NCBI RefSeq assembly: GCF_000802155.2
Contig: NZ_JQGJ02000001.1
Location: 558,001-622,000 of the forward strand
DNA length: 64,000 bases
From: Pseudomonas frederiksbergensis
GTDB taxonomy: Bacteria; Pseudomonadota; Gammaproteobacteria; Pseudomonadales; Pseudomonadaceae
Direction of reading: 5' to 3'
Positions 16,078 through 26,615 of this stretch are shown here, in pieces. Each line of letters starts with the position of its first letter. Within the stretch, counting starts at the first letter, position 1. The position numbers and the translations under genes were made by a program. Under the pieces are notes generated by a model that was not told where the DNA came from, searched no databases, and saw only the letters and a program-made list of their open reading frames with translations.

Positions 16078-16265
16078 TATTCCTTTGGTAATAGGGCATT
16101 TATTTCGATGAACAACACAGCCGAGGGTGGGAAGAAGACAGGTATTGGTCCCCGTTTCAACATCGACAATATCAGGGTCGGCACTATACATAGGATCGCC
16201 ACGGCGCTGGACAACCGCTCCCGCGCAACATCACCGGCTTGGCTCCATATTCAGGTCGCAGCAAC

Positions 16266-18283
16266 ATGACAGACACAGACACCGCTCTTGTCGACTGGGA
16301 GCCGCTCGACCTCGAATCGCATCAAGGCTTCGCGTTCGCGGACGGTGTGCTGCTGGGCGACGGGCGAGTGCCCGATGTGTACATCCTGCTCGACCCTGAA
16401 GGCGCACGCCCCGACGCGATAGCACGATTTGCCAGTGAGGGGCACTATCCTCCCTCGCCCCTCCTTGCCGGCCAGCCTATCTGGCGGCATCGGCGCAACC
16501 CTTGGCTGTTGCGCGATGCTCGAGGCGATTACTACTTGCTTCCCTCCTACCGCGCGCGCCACGGCTACCACGCGCTTCATGCGCTGCCGTTTCGGTTCGA
16601 CGAGGGGCTGGAAAGCCTCGGCCACCAGTACTGGCGTGATCGGACGGGTGCCTATTGGTTCGGCGACTACGACATCACCCGGATCCGGGCGGCACGACCC
16701 GACAGCCTGGCGCTGCTGGCATCATCGCCAGCCTCGGTGACTTCATCCTCTGCCCTGTTCAGCGACGGGGTGAGTATCTTTTTGCAAGGGCAATTCATCG
16801 CCAGCGCCCCGGCCCGGGTGCGGTATTGCAACCACCCGGCCTATCGAGTCATCGATGATCAGGTCTACAAGGGCTTCAAGCCTTTGCACCAGAAGGACGG
16901 CACACCGCTGCCGATCGAAAACCCGGACGGTTTCCAAATGCTCGCCCAACGCTGGGGAACGGATGGGCAATCAATCGTCGTGCAAGCGCAGCAGGGCTCG
17001 AGCGTTTCCTATGAATACTTCTACCGCATCGACAATGCCGACCTGGCAACTTTCACCGTACTCAACGAACGCTACGCCAAGGACAGCCGGCGCGCCTATT
17101 ACCTGACCGGCAAAACCCTCCGCTACGTTGGCGATTTCCGGCTGCTCAAGCGCTGCCAACCGGTGTTCGACGAGTGCGGCCGCGTGGTCGGCAGCAGTGA
17201 ATGCGAAGATGATTATTTTGCCGTGGACGACTCGTTCGTCTACGCCGCAGGGACCCGGCTGCGTGGCGCCCACGGTCCGAGCTTCCGCCACCTGGGGTTC
17301 GATTATTACCGCGACCATCAACACGTCTACAGGCGCCAGCAACGCTTGGATGTCGACGCGCAAAGCTTCGTAGTGACTCAGCTCTGTCAAAATGACCAGG
17401 ACTACTGGCCCGTGCTGGCGGGCGACAAGCACGGCCCGCTGGGCTCTGGCGGGATCATCGACACAGCCATGCAAGAGGCATGGGCGCCCTACTTCGAGGC
17501 CCATCCGCAGTTGCAAGGTTATTGGTGGCACGATTTACAGGCATCGGAACCAAGCAAACGCTCATTGAAACAGCGCCATTACAGGAGATCGGCCTCGGTT
17601 TCGAGGTCGGCAGCCAGGTTTATTTCCATGGGCGTGTCATCAACGGGCTGGACGCCGCAAGTTTCAAGTTGCTGGGCAAGCACCTGTGCGGCGATGCACA
17701 GGGTTTGTACCTGATCCCATTTCATAACGCCGAAAAGCAAGTGCCCGAACGTTTTTCCCAAGAGCCCGTAGAGCGTTTCCGCGAGCTCGGCGGGCCCTAC
17801 CTGACGGACGGCAAGAGTGTGTTCTGCCACCGGATTTTCTATCATCCGCCCGAACCGATTCGTAAGGCACAACTTGCCACTTTCGAGTCCTGTGGGCATG
17901 GCTGGGCGAAGGACCAAGACACGGTGTATTACTACGGCGAGGCGAAAAGACGCCTGCATCCCGCCGATACCCGCATCCTCGGTACCTACGCCGTCAGCCC
18001 TGCACTGATCCTCTCGGAGGGCAAGCCCCTTGATGTAGCGTTCGACCCTGACGAAGTCCGCGTGCCGCATCCCGATTTCCTGCAATTGGGCACGCGCAAG
18101 TTGTTCTGCCATCGAAGGCCGGTGAGCGCCAAGCGTATCGACCTGGCCACCTTCGAATTCCTGAATGAGCGTTATGCCCGAGACAGCCAGCGGATCTACC
18201 ACTACGACGGCTATGCAACGCTGACTGAAGTCGACGAAGCCCAGTATCGGCAGTCCCTGGTCGATACGGCGACCCACGCTTAG
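16266..18283 (+). pseudogene. DKNYY-type repeat protein, frameshifted
   Basis: Two overlapping frames together encode one protein of about 670 residues. Both carry repeats of the DKNYY style: short modules with D-x-x-x-V/A-Y-Y and a stop-over on ATFxxLNERYAKDSRRAYY and FEFLNERYARDSQRIYHY. The first frame ends its family-like sequence near YWWHDLQ (about 17,535) and then runs on in nonsense to 17,714. The second picks up the family from about 17,580 (LGFEVGSQVYFHG). The offset equals a one-base deletion between about 17,520 and 17,585. No slippery heptamer is visible, so this is a mutation or a sequencing error rather than programmed frameshifting. Function unknown. Confidence 0.8.
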
Positions 18284-18311
18284 AAACCGCACCAACTCAA
18301 GGTATGGCTCT

Positions 18312-18333
18312 ATCATGAGCTAACACTCATGAT
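18312..18333. promoter_or_regulatory. LysR-type operator, site 1 (before the regulator gene)
   Basis: ATCATGAG (18312-18319) and CTCATGAT (18326-18333) form a perfect 8-bp dyad around CTAACA, with its 3' edge 32 bp before the LysR ATG. The same CATGAG-N6-CTCATG pattern recurs at 19274-19291. Confidence 0.75.
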
Positions 18334-18365
18334 GCGCTTTTACGCCGAATTGCCGGGATACCTTG

Positions 18366-19271
18366 ATGAGAGACCTGCCACCGACCGCCACGTTGCGTGC
18401 CTTTGAAGTCGCCACCCGACACCCCACGTTTACCGCTGCGGCGCAGGAGCTGCATGTGACGCAGAGCGCAGTCAGCCATCAGCTCAAGCACCTGGAGGCG
18501 CTTTGGGGTTTGCAGTTGTTCGAGCGTGGCAAATCACTCACCCTCACGGCAGCGGGGGCTACGCTGGCACCCATCGTGCGGGAATTCTTCATGAGCCTGG
18601 AAGCGACCCTGGGCGATCTGCGTGAACAAAAAGGCAGGGTCAGGCTCGAAGTCAGCACCACCTATTCCTTCGCACTGAAATGGCTGTTGCCACGCTTGCC
18701 GGGGCTTTCCCGCCACTATCCAGAACTGCTGGTCTCGCTGGACACCACGGACAAGATCATCCATTTCTCCAGCGCCCAAGCCGACGTCGCGATCCGGCTC
18801 GGCAAAGGCAACTACCCCGGCCTGTACTCCGAGTTCCTGTTCGGCGAGCAGGTGTTCCCCGTGGCAAGTCCCGATCTGCTGCAGCGCTTCGGCGCGCCAA
18901 ACAGCCCCGCCGAACTGCTGCATTACCCGCTGCTGACCCGCGATGGCGCCGAGCTGGTACCGAAATGGGAGGACTGGTTTCAAAAGATCGGGCTGGAGTT
19001 CTTGCCGCTCAAGGAGAGCGTCAGGTTCGGCGACACCAACATGACGGTGGAGGCGGCGCTGCTCGGACAAGGGGTTGCCTTGGTCCGCAGCGGCCATGTT
19101 GAAACCGAAATCAGCGATGGTCGGCTGGTGCGGTTGTTCGAGGTGCCGTACCCATCGCCGCTTGCCTATTATTTTGTCTGCCCCAAGGGCATCGAATCGC
19201 AACCGCACATCGTCAGCTTTCGCCAATGGTTGACCAGCGAGGCGTTGAAAGTTCAAGACGCCTATGACTGA
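18366..19271 (+). CDS. LysR family regulator, GcvA-like
   Basis: 301 residues. The N-terminal helix-turn-helix reads FTAAAQELHVTQSAVSHQLKHLE, the form shared by GcvA and AmpR-like regulators, followed by the usual effector domain. The ATG at 18366 was chosen over the TTG just before it. It lies directly upstream of an EamA transporter and an SDR gene on the same strand. Matching dyads before its own gene and before the transporter suggest autoregulation and activation of the downstream unit. Confidence 0.92.
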   Translation: MRDLPPTATLRAFEVATRHPTFTAAAQELHVTQSAVSHQLKHLEALWGLQLFERGKSLTLTAAGATLAPIVREFFMSLEATLGDLREQKGRVRLEVSTTYSFALKWLLPRLPGLSRHYPELLVSLDTTDKIIHFSSAQADVAIRLGKGNYPGLYSEFLFGEQVFPVASPDLLQRFGAPNSPAELLHYPLLTRDGAELVPKWEDWFQKIGLEFLPLKESVRFGDTNMTVEAALLGQGVALVRSGHVETEISDGRLVRLFEVPYPSPLAYYFVCPKGIESQPHIVSFRQWLTSEALKVQDAYD

Positions 19272-19273
19272 TG

Positions 19274-19341
19274 CATGAGGCTTTACTCATGAAGCAATGA
19301 AGAGACTTCTCTGTAAGTCCGCCCGTCGGGTTGCCTAGAAT
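19274..19341 (+). promoter_or_regulatory. LysR-type operator site 2 and predicted -10 of the EamA gene
   Basis: CATGAG (19274-19279) and CTCATG (19286-19291) flank GCTTTA. TAGAAT (19336-19341) is a good -10, with a poor -35 upstream as expected for an activated promoter. A start of transcription about seven bases further on would be at 19348-19349. The dyad is then centred near -66, the usual LysR recognition position, and the mRNA would be leaderless. Confidence 0.65.
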
Positions 19342-19348
19342 GGCGACC

Positions 19349-20176
19349 ATGCCTATTCACATCGTCCTGCTGGTTCTGTTCGCCGCGCTCCTGCATGCCA
19401 GCTGGAACGCCCTGCTGCGTGGCGGCTCGGATCGACTCTGGTCAATGACCGTGATGTGTATCGTCATCGCCATCGCCAGTGTCATCGCTGCAGTGTTCAT
19501 GGTGGCACCAGCGCCGGCCAGCTGGGGCTATGGGATGCTTTCGGCATTGCTGCATGTCGGCTACAACCTGTTTTTGGTACGCAGCTACCGGGTCGGCGAC
19601 CTGGGGCAGATCTATCCGATCTCACGTGGCTCGTCACCGGCGCTGATCACGCTCGGGGCCGCAGTCTTTGCCGGAGAAAACATTACCCCCGGCGAACTGC
19701 TCGGTATCGGGCTGGTGTCGGGCGGAATCATTTCGCTGGCCTTCCGGGGACGCAGCCTATCGGTTCCCAGCCTGCCCTACGCCCTGGGAACGGGTTGTTT
19801 CATCGCGGCCTACAGCGTCGTCGACGGCATTGGGGCCAGGCTCTCCGGCGCGCCGCTGGCCTACACGGTATGGATGTGCGCCTTGTGGGGCGTGTTGATG
19901 CCCCTGGTGTACATCGGCCTGCGCGATGCCCGCAGCTTGTTTTGCGTCCGCCCCGGAATACTCGCCGCCTCGGTCGGCGGGCTGGTCTCTCTGCTCGCCT
20001 ACGCAATTGTCATTTACGCCATGAACGAAGCGCCTCTGGGCGCGGTATCGGCATTGCGCGAGACCAGCGTGTTGTTCGCGGTATTGATCGGCTATCTGTT
20101 CCTCGGCGAGACACTCACCGGCCGCCGGGTCCTGGCGTGCGTGGTGATCACCAGCGGCATCTTCATCATCGGCTGA
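19349..20176 (+). CDS. EamA/DMT family transporter
   Basis: 275 residues with about ten hydrophobic segments in two repeats of the drug/metabolite transporter type (HASWNALLRGGS near the start; an ISRGSSPALITLGAAVFAGE ending of repeat one; SALRETSVLFAVLIGYLFLGE in repeat two). The substrate is unknown; the fold is usually an exporter. The ATG at 19349 is preferred because it coincides with the predicted transcription start and no ribosome-binding site is visible; the ATG at 19340 is an alternative. An SDR gene follows 30 bp downstream. Confidence 0.9.
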   Translation: MPIHIVLLVLFAALLHASWNALLRGGSDRLWSMTVMCIVIAIASVIAAVFMVAPAPASWGYGMLSALLHVGYNLFLVRSYRVGDLGQIYPISRGSSPALITLGAAVFAGENITPGELLGIGLVSGGIISLAFRGRSLSVPSLPYALGTGCFIAAYSVVDGIGARLSGAPLAYTVWMCALWGVLMPLVYIGLRDARSLFCVRPGILAASVGGLVSLLAYAIVIYAMNEAPLGAVSALRETSVLFAVLIGYLFLGETLTGRRVLACVVITSGIFIIG

Positions 20177-20206
20177 CCCGACCCACTGCTCAGGAGGAAA
20201 CTTCCA

Positions 20207-20968
20207 ATGGCTAAGAATTCGCAGACACCCCTGATCCTGATAACCGGCGGAAGCCGCGGCGTGGGTGCCGCCACCGCGCGGCTCGCCGCCGCACAAGGCT
20301 ACGACGTTGCCATCAGCTACGTCGCCAACGAGCCCGCCGCGCTGGCAGTGGTGGCAGATGTCGAGGCCATGGGACGGCGCGCGTTGGCCGTCCGCGCGGA
20401 CAGTTCGCAGCCCACGCAGGTCGCCGATTTATTCACAGCCATCGACCGCTCGTTCGGACGCATCGACGTCCTGGTCAACAACGCCGGGGTACTGTCGGCC
20501 CAGTCACGCCTGGAAGACCTCGCCTTCGAGCGCATGCAGCGCATCTTCGCAGTCAACGCAATCGGCCCGATCCTCTGCGCCCAGCAGGCGGTGAAGCGCA
20601 TGGCCTACCGGTACAACGGCCCGGGCGGGGTCGTGATCAATATTTCCTCGGCATCGGCGCGCCTCGGTAGCCCCCATGAATATGTCGACTATGCAGCGTC
20701 AAAGGGGGCGCTCGAAACATTTACCATCGGGTTCGCCAAAGAGGTGGCGCGGGAAGGCATCCGCGTCAACTGCATCCGCCCCGGGCACATCTACACCGAC
20801 ATGCACGCCAGCGGCGGCGAGCCGGGACGGGTCGATCGCGTAAAGGACTCCATCCCGATGGGGCGTGGCGGCCAACCGGAGGAAGTGGCGCGGGCCATTC
20901 TATGGCTGGCGAGTGGGGAGGCATCGTTTGTGACGGGGACGTTTCTTGATGTGACTGGGGGGAAATGA
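20207..20968 (+). CDS. Short-chain dehydrogenase/reductase (FabG-like)
   Basis: 253 residues: TGGSRGVGAATARL nucleotide motif, NNAG at about residue 93, catalytic Ser in INISSASA, Tyr-x3-Lys in YAASK, and a C-terminal FVTGTFLDVTGGK typical of FabG-like oxidoreductases. A strong AGGAGG ribosome-binding site is 11 bases before the ATG. It is the last gene of the LysR-controlled EamA-SDR unit. The substrate is unknown. Confidence 0.92.
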   Translation: MAKNSQTPLILITGGSRGVGAATARLAAAQGYDVAISYVANEPAALAVVADVEAMGRRALAVRADSSQPTQVADLFTAIDRSFGRIDVLVNNAGVLSAQSRLEDLAFERMQRIFAVNAIGPILCAQQAVKRMAYRYNGPGGVVINISSASARLGSPHEYVDYAASKGALETFTIGFAKEVAREGIRVNCIRPGHIYTDMHASGGEPGRVDRVKDSIPMGRGGQPEEVARAILWLASGEASFVTGTFLDVTGGK

Positions 20969-20990
20969 GGTCTACCGCGGAAAATAAAAG

Positions 20991-21008
20991 CCCGGCTGAG
21001 GAGCCGGG
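20991..21008 (-). terminator. Hairpin, minus-strand oriented
   Basis: CCCGGCT (20991-20997) and AGCCGGG (21002-21008). On the minus strand the stem is followed by CTTTTATTTT, so it looks like a second terminator for transcripts coming from the tRNA gene; it may also stop plus-strand reading from the SDR gene. Confidence 0.6.
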
Positions 21009-21036
21009 ACGGAGTCCCGTAAAAGTCACGCCCATG

Positions 21037-21064
21037 AAAAAGCCCAACTCGTAAAAGTTGGGCT
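21037..21064 (-). terminator. Rho-independent terminator after tRNA-Pro
   Basis: On the minus strand AGCCCAACT (from 21064) pairs with AGTTGGGCT, followed by TTTTT. It ends the transcript just downstream of the tRNA gene. Confidence 0.85.
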
Positions 21065-21080
21065 AACTCATTGAAAAATA

Positions 21081-21157
21081 TGGTCGGGACGGAGTGATTC
21101 GAACACTCGACCCCTAGCACCCCATGCTAGTGCGCTACCGGACTGCGCTACGCCCCG
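21081..21157 (-). tRNA. tRNA-Pro (anticodon GGG)
   Basis: 77 nt. The acceptor stem pairs CGGGGCG (5') with CGTCCCG, followed by A and an encoded CCA (21081-21083 reversed). The anticodon stem CTAGC/GCTAG encloses the loop ATGGGGT, giving GGG, which reads CCC and CCU proline codons. The T loop is GTTCGAATC. It is the usual last member of the pheST-ihfA block in pseudomonads. Confidence 0.97.
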
Positions 21158-21247
21158 ACTAGGCGTGAATCTTGTTCCGCTTCTCAACGGAACGCTCAGG
21201 AATATATCGCAAGCTTTTGAAAACTGGAAGTATTTAAAAGCAGAAAT

Positions 21248-21604
21248 TTATTTCTTGAGCACCACCAGCACATCTTCGAGCTCGGCGATCATCTGGCGGA
21301 TCATTTGTTTGTACTGGGTTGTATCGTCCTTGGCCTCGTCACCGGAGAGGCGCAGGCGCGCGCCGCCGATGGTGAACCCCTGGTCGTACAGCAGCGCGCG
21401 GATCTGCCGGATCATCAGCACGTCCTGGCGCTGATAATACCGGCGGTTTCCGCGGCGCTTGACCGGGTTGAGCTGAGGAAACTCCTGCTCCCAATAGCGC
21501 AGCACATGCGGTTTAACCGCACACAGCTCGCTGACTTCACCAATGGTGAAGTAGCGTTTGCCTGGGATGACGGGTAGCTCGTCGTTATGACTTGGTTCCA
21601 GCAT
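21248..21604 (-). CDS. MerR family regulator downstream of ihfA
   Basis: 118 residues. The MerR helix-turn-helix ([28 protein letters not shown]) is followed by a short helical tail with no metal-binding cysteines. It is the CarA/HspR-like small MerR protein found after ihfA in most gammaproteobacteria; its regulon is not known. The ATG at 21604 overlaps the end of ihfA by 20 bp and has TTGAGG upstream, indicating translational coupling. Confidence 0.93.
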   Translation of the reverse strand: MLEPSHNDELPVIPGKRYFTIGEVSELCAVKPHVLRYWEQEFPQLNPVKRRGNRRYYQRQDVLMIRQIRALLYDQGFTIGGARLRLSGDEAKDDTTQYKQMIRQMIAELEDVLVVLKK

Positions 21605-21887
21605 AAGCCTCAACTCGGGCCTTCAACTTCTGCCCTGGACGAAAGGTGACCACACGGCGAGCCGTGATCGGGATTTCTTCCCCCGTTTTCGGATTGCGGC
21701 CAGGCCGCTGGCGTTTGTCCCGAAGGTCGAAGTTGCCAAAACCGGACAACTTGACCTGCTCGTTGTCTTCGAGAGCGTGCCTGATTTCTTCGAAAAACAG
21801 TTCGACCAATTCTTTGGCCTCCCGTTTATTCAGGCCCAACTCCTCATACAGACGTTCCGCCATCTCAGCTTTCGTCAGAGCCCCCAT
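21585..21887 (-). CDS. ihfA: Integration host factor subunit alpha
   Basis: 100 residues of the HU/IHF fold, with the beta-arm [14 protein letters not shown] that intercalates at the DNA bend. IHF-alpha pairs with IHF-beta to bend DNA at promoters and in recombination. It starts four bases after the pheT stop (CDS ends at 21891), in the normal operon order, so it is co-transcribed with pheST. Confidence 0.97.
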   Translation of the reverse strand: MGALTKAEMAERLYEELGLNKREAKELVELFFEEIRHALEDNEQVKLSGFGNFDLRDKRQRPGRNPKTGEEIPITARRVVTFRPGQKLKARVEAYAGTKS

Positions 21888-21890
21888 ACG

Positions 21891-24269
21891 TCACTTCCTT
21901 AACGTGGCGTTCAACCTGTGTTCGAGCGAGGTGAGGATGTTCTGCGTTGCGGTATTCACCTCATCGTCATTAAGAGTGCGCGATGGATGCTGCCAGGTCA
22001 AGCCGACTGCAAGGCTTTTTCTATGCGGATCAATGCCTTTACCCTGATACACGTCAAATAGCCTGAGGTCCGTCAGCCACTCGCCTGCATTTTCACGAAT
22101 TACTGCCAGTACGGCACTGGATGCAACGCCAACATCGGCCACCAGGGCGAGGTCGCGACGCACTTCAGGAAAGCGCGATAACTCTTGGAATTTCGGCATT
22201 TTTCCCTGGGCGACTTCGGCCAGGACCAGCTCGAAAACGAAGACTGGACGGTCGAGACCCAGGGTCTTGGACAGTTCAGGGTGGATCGCGCCGACGTAAC
22301 CGACTTCGCGGCCGTCTCGCTCGATGCGCGCGGTCTGGCCTGGGTGCAGCGCCGGATGCTTGCCTGGAACGAAAGTGAACGCGTCGAGCGCACCGGCAAA
22401 GCCCAGCACCGCTTCCACATCAGCCTTGACGTCGAAGAAGTCCACGCCATCACGGCCTTGTGCCCAACCTTCCGGCAGGCGGCTGCCACATACGACACCG
22501 GCCAGCATCGGTTCCTGCTTCAAGCCATCCAACTGCCCCACGAAGCGCAGGCCGCTTTCGAACAAGCGCACCCGATCCTGTTGGCGGTTCAGGTTGTGCT
22601 GAAGCGACTTGACCAGGCCCGGCCACAGCGACGAGCGCATGGCCGCCATGTCATTGGAGATCGGGTTGGCCAGCAGCAGCGGCTGGACGCCTGGGTTGAA
22701 CAGTTCAAACTGACGCGGATCGATGAAACTGTAGGTGATCGCCTCCTGATACCCACGAGCCACGAGCAGGCGACGCAACTCCGGCAGGTCGCTGCGAGCT
22801 TCGGCCTTGGCCTGTGGGGCCAGGCGCGCTTGCGGGTAGCGAACCGGCAGGCGGTTGTAACCGTACAGGCGGGCCAGCTCTTCGATCAGGTCGACTTCCA
22901 GGCTGATATCGAAGCGATGGCTTGGTACTTCGACTTGCCATTGCCCTTCCCCATCGGCACGGATGGTCAGCCCCAAGGCGCCGAGCAGGCGCTCGACTTC
23001 GGCCGGGTCCATTTCCATGCCGAGCATCTGGGTGATGCGCTGGGCGCGCAGGGTAACCGGTGCGATCTTCGGCAGGTGCTGCTCGCTGACGGTCTCGATG
23101 ATCGGGCCGGCTTCGCCACCGGTGATTTCCAGCAGCAGGCCAGTGGCGCGCTCCATGGCTTCACGGGCCAGTTGCCAGTCCACGCCACGCTCATAGCGGT
23201 GCGAGGCGTCGGTGTGCAGGCCATAGGAGCGAGCCTTGCCGGCGACCGCGATCTGGTCGAAGAATGCGCTTTCAAGGAATACATCACGGGTCGTGGCGCA
23301 GACACCACTGTGCTCACCGCCCATCACGCCGGCAATCGCCAAGGCGCGGGTATGGTCGGCGATCACCAGTGTATCGCTGCGCAGGGCCACTTCCTGGCCA
23401 TCGAGCAATACCAGCTTTTCGCCTTCCTCGGCCATGCGCACACGGATGCCGCCGTTGATTTCGGCGAGATCGAATGCGTGCAGCGGCTGACCCAGCTCAA
23501 GCATTACATAGTTGGTAATGTCGACGGCCGCGTCGATGCTCCGCACCTCGGAGCGTCGCAGGCGCTCGACCATCCACAGCGGCGTCGGCCTGGACAGGTC
23601 GACGTTACGAATCACGCGACCCAGATAACGCGGGCATGCGGTCGGTGCCAAGACTTCCACCGGACGGACTTCGTCGTGCACGGCCGGGACGTTCGCGACG
23701 ACCGGGCGAGTGACCGGGGCGGCGTACAACGCACCGACTTCACGGGCCAGGCCAGCCACCGACAGGCAGTCGCCGCGATTTGGCGTCAGGTCGACTTCGA
23801 TGCTCGCATCGTCCAGCCCCAGGTATTCACGGATGTCCTTGCCAACCGGCGCATCCGCTGGCAGCTCCATCAGGCCATCATTGCCTTCGCCAATCTGCAG
23901 CTCGGCCTGGGAACACAACATGCCGTTGGATTCGACGCCGCGCAGCTTGGCTTTCTTGATCTTGAAATCACCCGGCAGTTCGGCGCCGATCATGGCGAAC
24001 GGGATCTTCAGGCCCGGGCGCACGTTTGGCGCACCGCACACGACCTGGAAAGTTTCCGCGCCATTGCTGACCTGGCAAACCCGCAGTTTGTCGGCGTCAG
24101 GGTGCTGCTCGGTGCTCAGCACTTCCCCCACCACTACGCCGCTGAATGCACCGGCGGCCGGCGTCACACTATCGACCTCGAGGCCGGCCATCGACAGGCG
24201 AGCAACCAGCTCGTCCTGGCTTACCTGCGGGCTAACCCAGCCGCGCAGCCATTGTTCACTGAATTTCAT
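21891..24269 (-). CDS. pheT: Phenylalanyl-tRNA synthetase beta subunit
   Basis: 792 residues, the normal length. An EMAPII-like tRNA-binding domain lies at about 40-150 (GVVVGEVLSTEQHPDADKL), followed by the B3/B4 editing domain, the B5 domain, the catalytic-like domain and the C-terminal FDX-ACB anticodon domain (SRFPEVRRDLALVAD). It forms an alpha2-beta2 enzyme with PheS that charges tRNA-Phe and removes mischarged tyrosine. It starts 26 bp after pheS. Confidence 0.98.
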   Translation of the reverse strand: MKFSEQWLRGWVSPQVSQDELVARLSMAGLEVDSVTPAAGAFSGVVVGEVLSTEQHPDADKLRVCQVSNGAETFQVVCGAPNVRPGLKIPFAMIGAELPGDFKIKKAKLRGVESNGMLCSQAELQIGEGNDGLMELPADAPVGKDIREYLGLDDASIEVDLTPNRGDCLSVAGLAREVGALYAAPVTRPVVANVPAVHDEVRPVEVLAPTACPRYLGRVIRNVDLSRPTPLWMVERLRRSEVRSIDAAVDITNYVMLELGQPLHAFDLAEINGGIRVRMAEEGEKLVLLDGQEVALRSDTLVIADHTRALAIAGVMGGEHSGVCATTRDVFLESAFFDQIAVAGKARSYGLHTDASHRYERGVDWQLAREAMERATGLLLEITGGEAGPIIETVSEQHLPKIAPVTLRAQRITQMLGMEMDPAEVERLLGALGLTIRADGEGQWQVEVPSHRFDISLEVDLIEELARLYGYNRLPVRYPQARLAPQAKAEARSDLPELRRLLVARGYQEAITYSFIDPRQFELFNPGVQPLLLANPISNDMAAMRSSLWPGLVKSLQHNLNRQQDRVRLFESGLRFVGQLDGLKQEPMLAGVVCGSRLPEGWAQGRDGVDFFDVKADVEAVLGFAGALDAFTFVPGKHPALHPGQTARIERDGREVGYVGAIHPELSKTLGLDRPVFVFELVLAEVAQGKMPKFQELSRFPEVRRDLALVADVGVASSAVLAVIRENAGEWLTDLRLFDVYQGKGIDPHRKSLAVGLTWQHPSRTLNDDEVNTATQNILTSLEHRLNATLRK

Positions 24270-24295
24270 CCTGCTCTCCTAAAGATTCGTTACGA

Positions 24296-25366
<1,071 letters not shown>

Positions 25367-25399
25367 ATGACGTTTGACACCCGGGCCCACAGAGGTGAG

Positions 25400-25417
25400 C
25401 CCCGGTGACTGCCGGGG
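25400..25417 (-). terminator. Hairpin directly after rplT
   Basis: CCCCGG (25400-25405) and CCGGGG (25412-25417) form a GC-rich stem four bases after the rplT stop. There is no T-tract, so it may protect the upstream mRNA 3' end rather than terminate. Confidence 0.5.
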
Positions 25418-25421
25418 GTAC

Positions 25422-25778
25422 TTAAGCCAAGGTGGCTTTAGCTTTCTCGACAATCGCAGCAAACGCCGCTTTTTCGTTCACTGCCAGATCAGCCAGAACC
25501 TTACGGTCGATCTCGATGGACGCTTTTTTCAGGCCGGCGATGAAACGGCTGTAGGACAGACCGTAGGTACGAGCACCAGCATTGATACGAGCGATCCACA
25601 GAGCGCGGAACTGACGTTTTTTCTGACGACGGTCACGGTAGGCGTATTGGCCTGCCTTGATTACGGCTTGCTTGGCAACACGGAATACGCGGGAACGCGC
25701 ACCGTAGTAGCCTTTGGCAAGTTTCATAATTTTCTTGTGACGCTTACGGGCAATGACGCCACGCTTTACACGAGCCAT
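25422..25778 (-). CDS. rplT: 50S ribosomal protein L20
   Basis: 118 residues, the standard length, strongly basic, beginning [20 protein letters not shown]20 binds 23S rRNA domain II early in 50S assembly, and in E. coli also represses rpmI-rplT translation. It is followed by two hairpins before pheS. Confidence 0.98.
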   Translation of the reverse strand: MARVKRGVIARKRHKKIMKLAKGYYGARSRVFRVAKQAVIKAGQYAYRDRRQKKRQFRALWIARINAGARTYGLSYSRFIAGLKKASIEIDRKVLADLAVNEKAAFAAIVEKAKATLA

Positions 25779-25808
25779 GAGTTACTTCCTCTATTCTTGA
25801 TCCAAAAA

Positions 25809-26003
25809 TTAACGAAGGCGCAGCATGCGCTCGACTTTTGCCACGTCAGACGGATGCAGCAAGCTGCTACCGCGCAGTTGACGCTTACGCTTGGTCGACA
25901 TTTTGGTCAGGATGTGGCTCTTGAAAGCGTGCTTGTGCTTGATGCCGTTAGCAGTTTTCAGAAACCGCTTAGCAGCACCACTTTTGGTTTTCATCTTTGG
26001 CAT
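25809..26003 (-). CDS. rpmI: 50S ribosomal protein L35
   Basis: 64 residues, basic, with the L35 signature [20 protein letters not shown]. It is co-transcribed with infC and rplT; in E. coli, L20 represses translation of this gene through an mRNA pseudoknot. Confidence 0.98.
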   Translation of the reverse strand: MPKMKTKSGAAKRFLKTANGIKHKHAFKSHILTKMSTKRKRQLRGSSLLHPSDVAKVERMLRLR

Positions 26004-26063
26004 GTTCGGATACTCCGCATTCAGTTGATAAACATAATCGCAAGGCCTGCCGTGCCCTGGTGA

Positions 26064-26615
26064 TTACTTCTTCTTTTTCGGGGCGATGACCATTATCAGC
26101 TGGCGTCCTTCCATCTTAGGATGCTGTTCGACCGAACCGTACTCGAGCAGGTCTTGTTCAACCCGCTTGAGGAGTTCCATCCCCAGCTCCTGGTGGGCCA
26201 TCTCACGGCCGCGGAATCGCAAGGATACCTTGGCCCTGTCCCCGTCACTCAGGAAACGTACCAGGTTGCGCAGTTTTACCTGGTAATCCCCTTCCTCCGT
26301 CCCTGGACGAAACTTGATTTCTTTTACCTGAATCTGCTTCTGGTTTTTCTTCGCCGCGGCAATCTGCTTCTTTTTCTCGAAGATCGACTTGCCGTAGTCC
26401 ATCACCCGGCAAACGGGTGGGACTGCGTCGGCGGAGATTTCCACCAGATCAAGCTTTGCTTCTTCAGCAATACGAAGCGCTTCATCAATCGAGACGATGC
26501 CAATCTGCTCGCCATCAGCGCCAATTAACCGAACCTCGCGTGCCGAGATATTCTCGTTGATCGGGGCTTTCGGTGCAGCTCGTTTATCTTGTCTCATTTC
26601 ACGCTTAATAATAAT
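26064..26615 (-). CDS. infC: Translation initiation factor IF-3 (AUU start)
   Basis: About 183 residues: IF3 N domain ([16 protein letters not shown]...), linker, and C domain ([31 protein letters not shown]). IF-3 prevents subunit joining and checks the start codon. The first ATG (26597) has no ribosome-binding site, whereas CGGAG (26618-26622) stands before three tandem in-frame ATT codons (26615, 26612, 26609). An AUU start, as in E. coli infC, is therefore likely; it lets IF-3 repress its own translation. Which ATT is used is uncertain. The earliest overlaps the thrS TAA by one base. Confidence 0.93.
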   Translation of the reverse strand: MIIKREMRQDKRAAPKAPINENISAREVRLIGADGEQIGIVSIDEALRIAEEAKLDLVEISADAVPPVCRVMDYGKSIFEKKKQIAAAKKNQKQIQVKEIKFRPGTEEGDYQVKLRNLVRFLSDGDRAKVSLRFRGREMAHQELGMELLKRVEQDLLEYGSVEQHPKMEGRQLIMVIAPKKKK

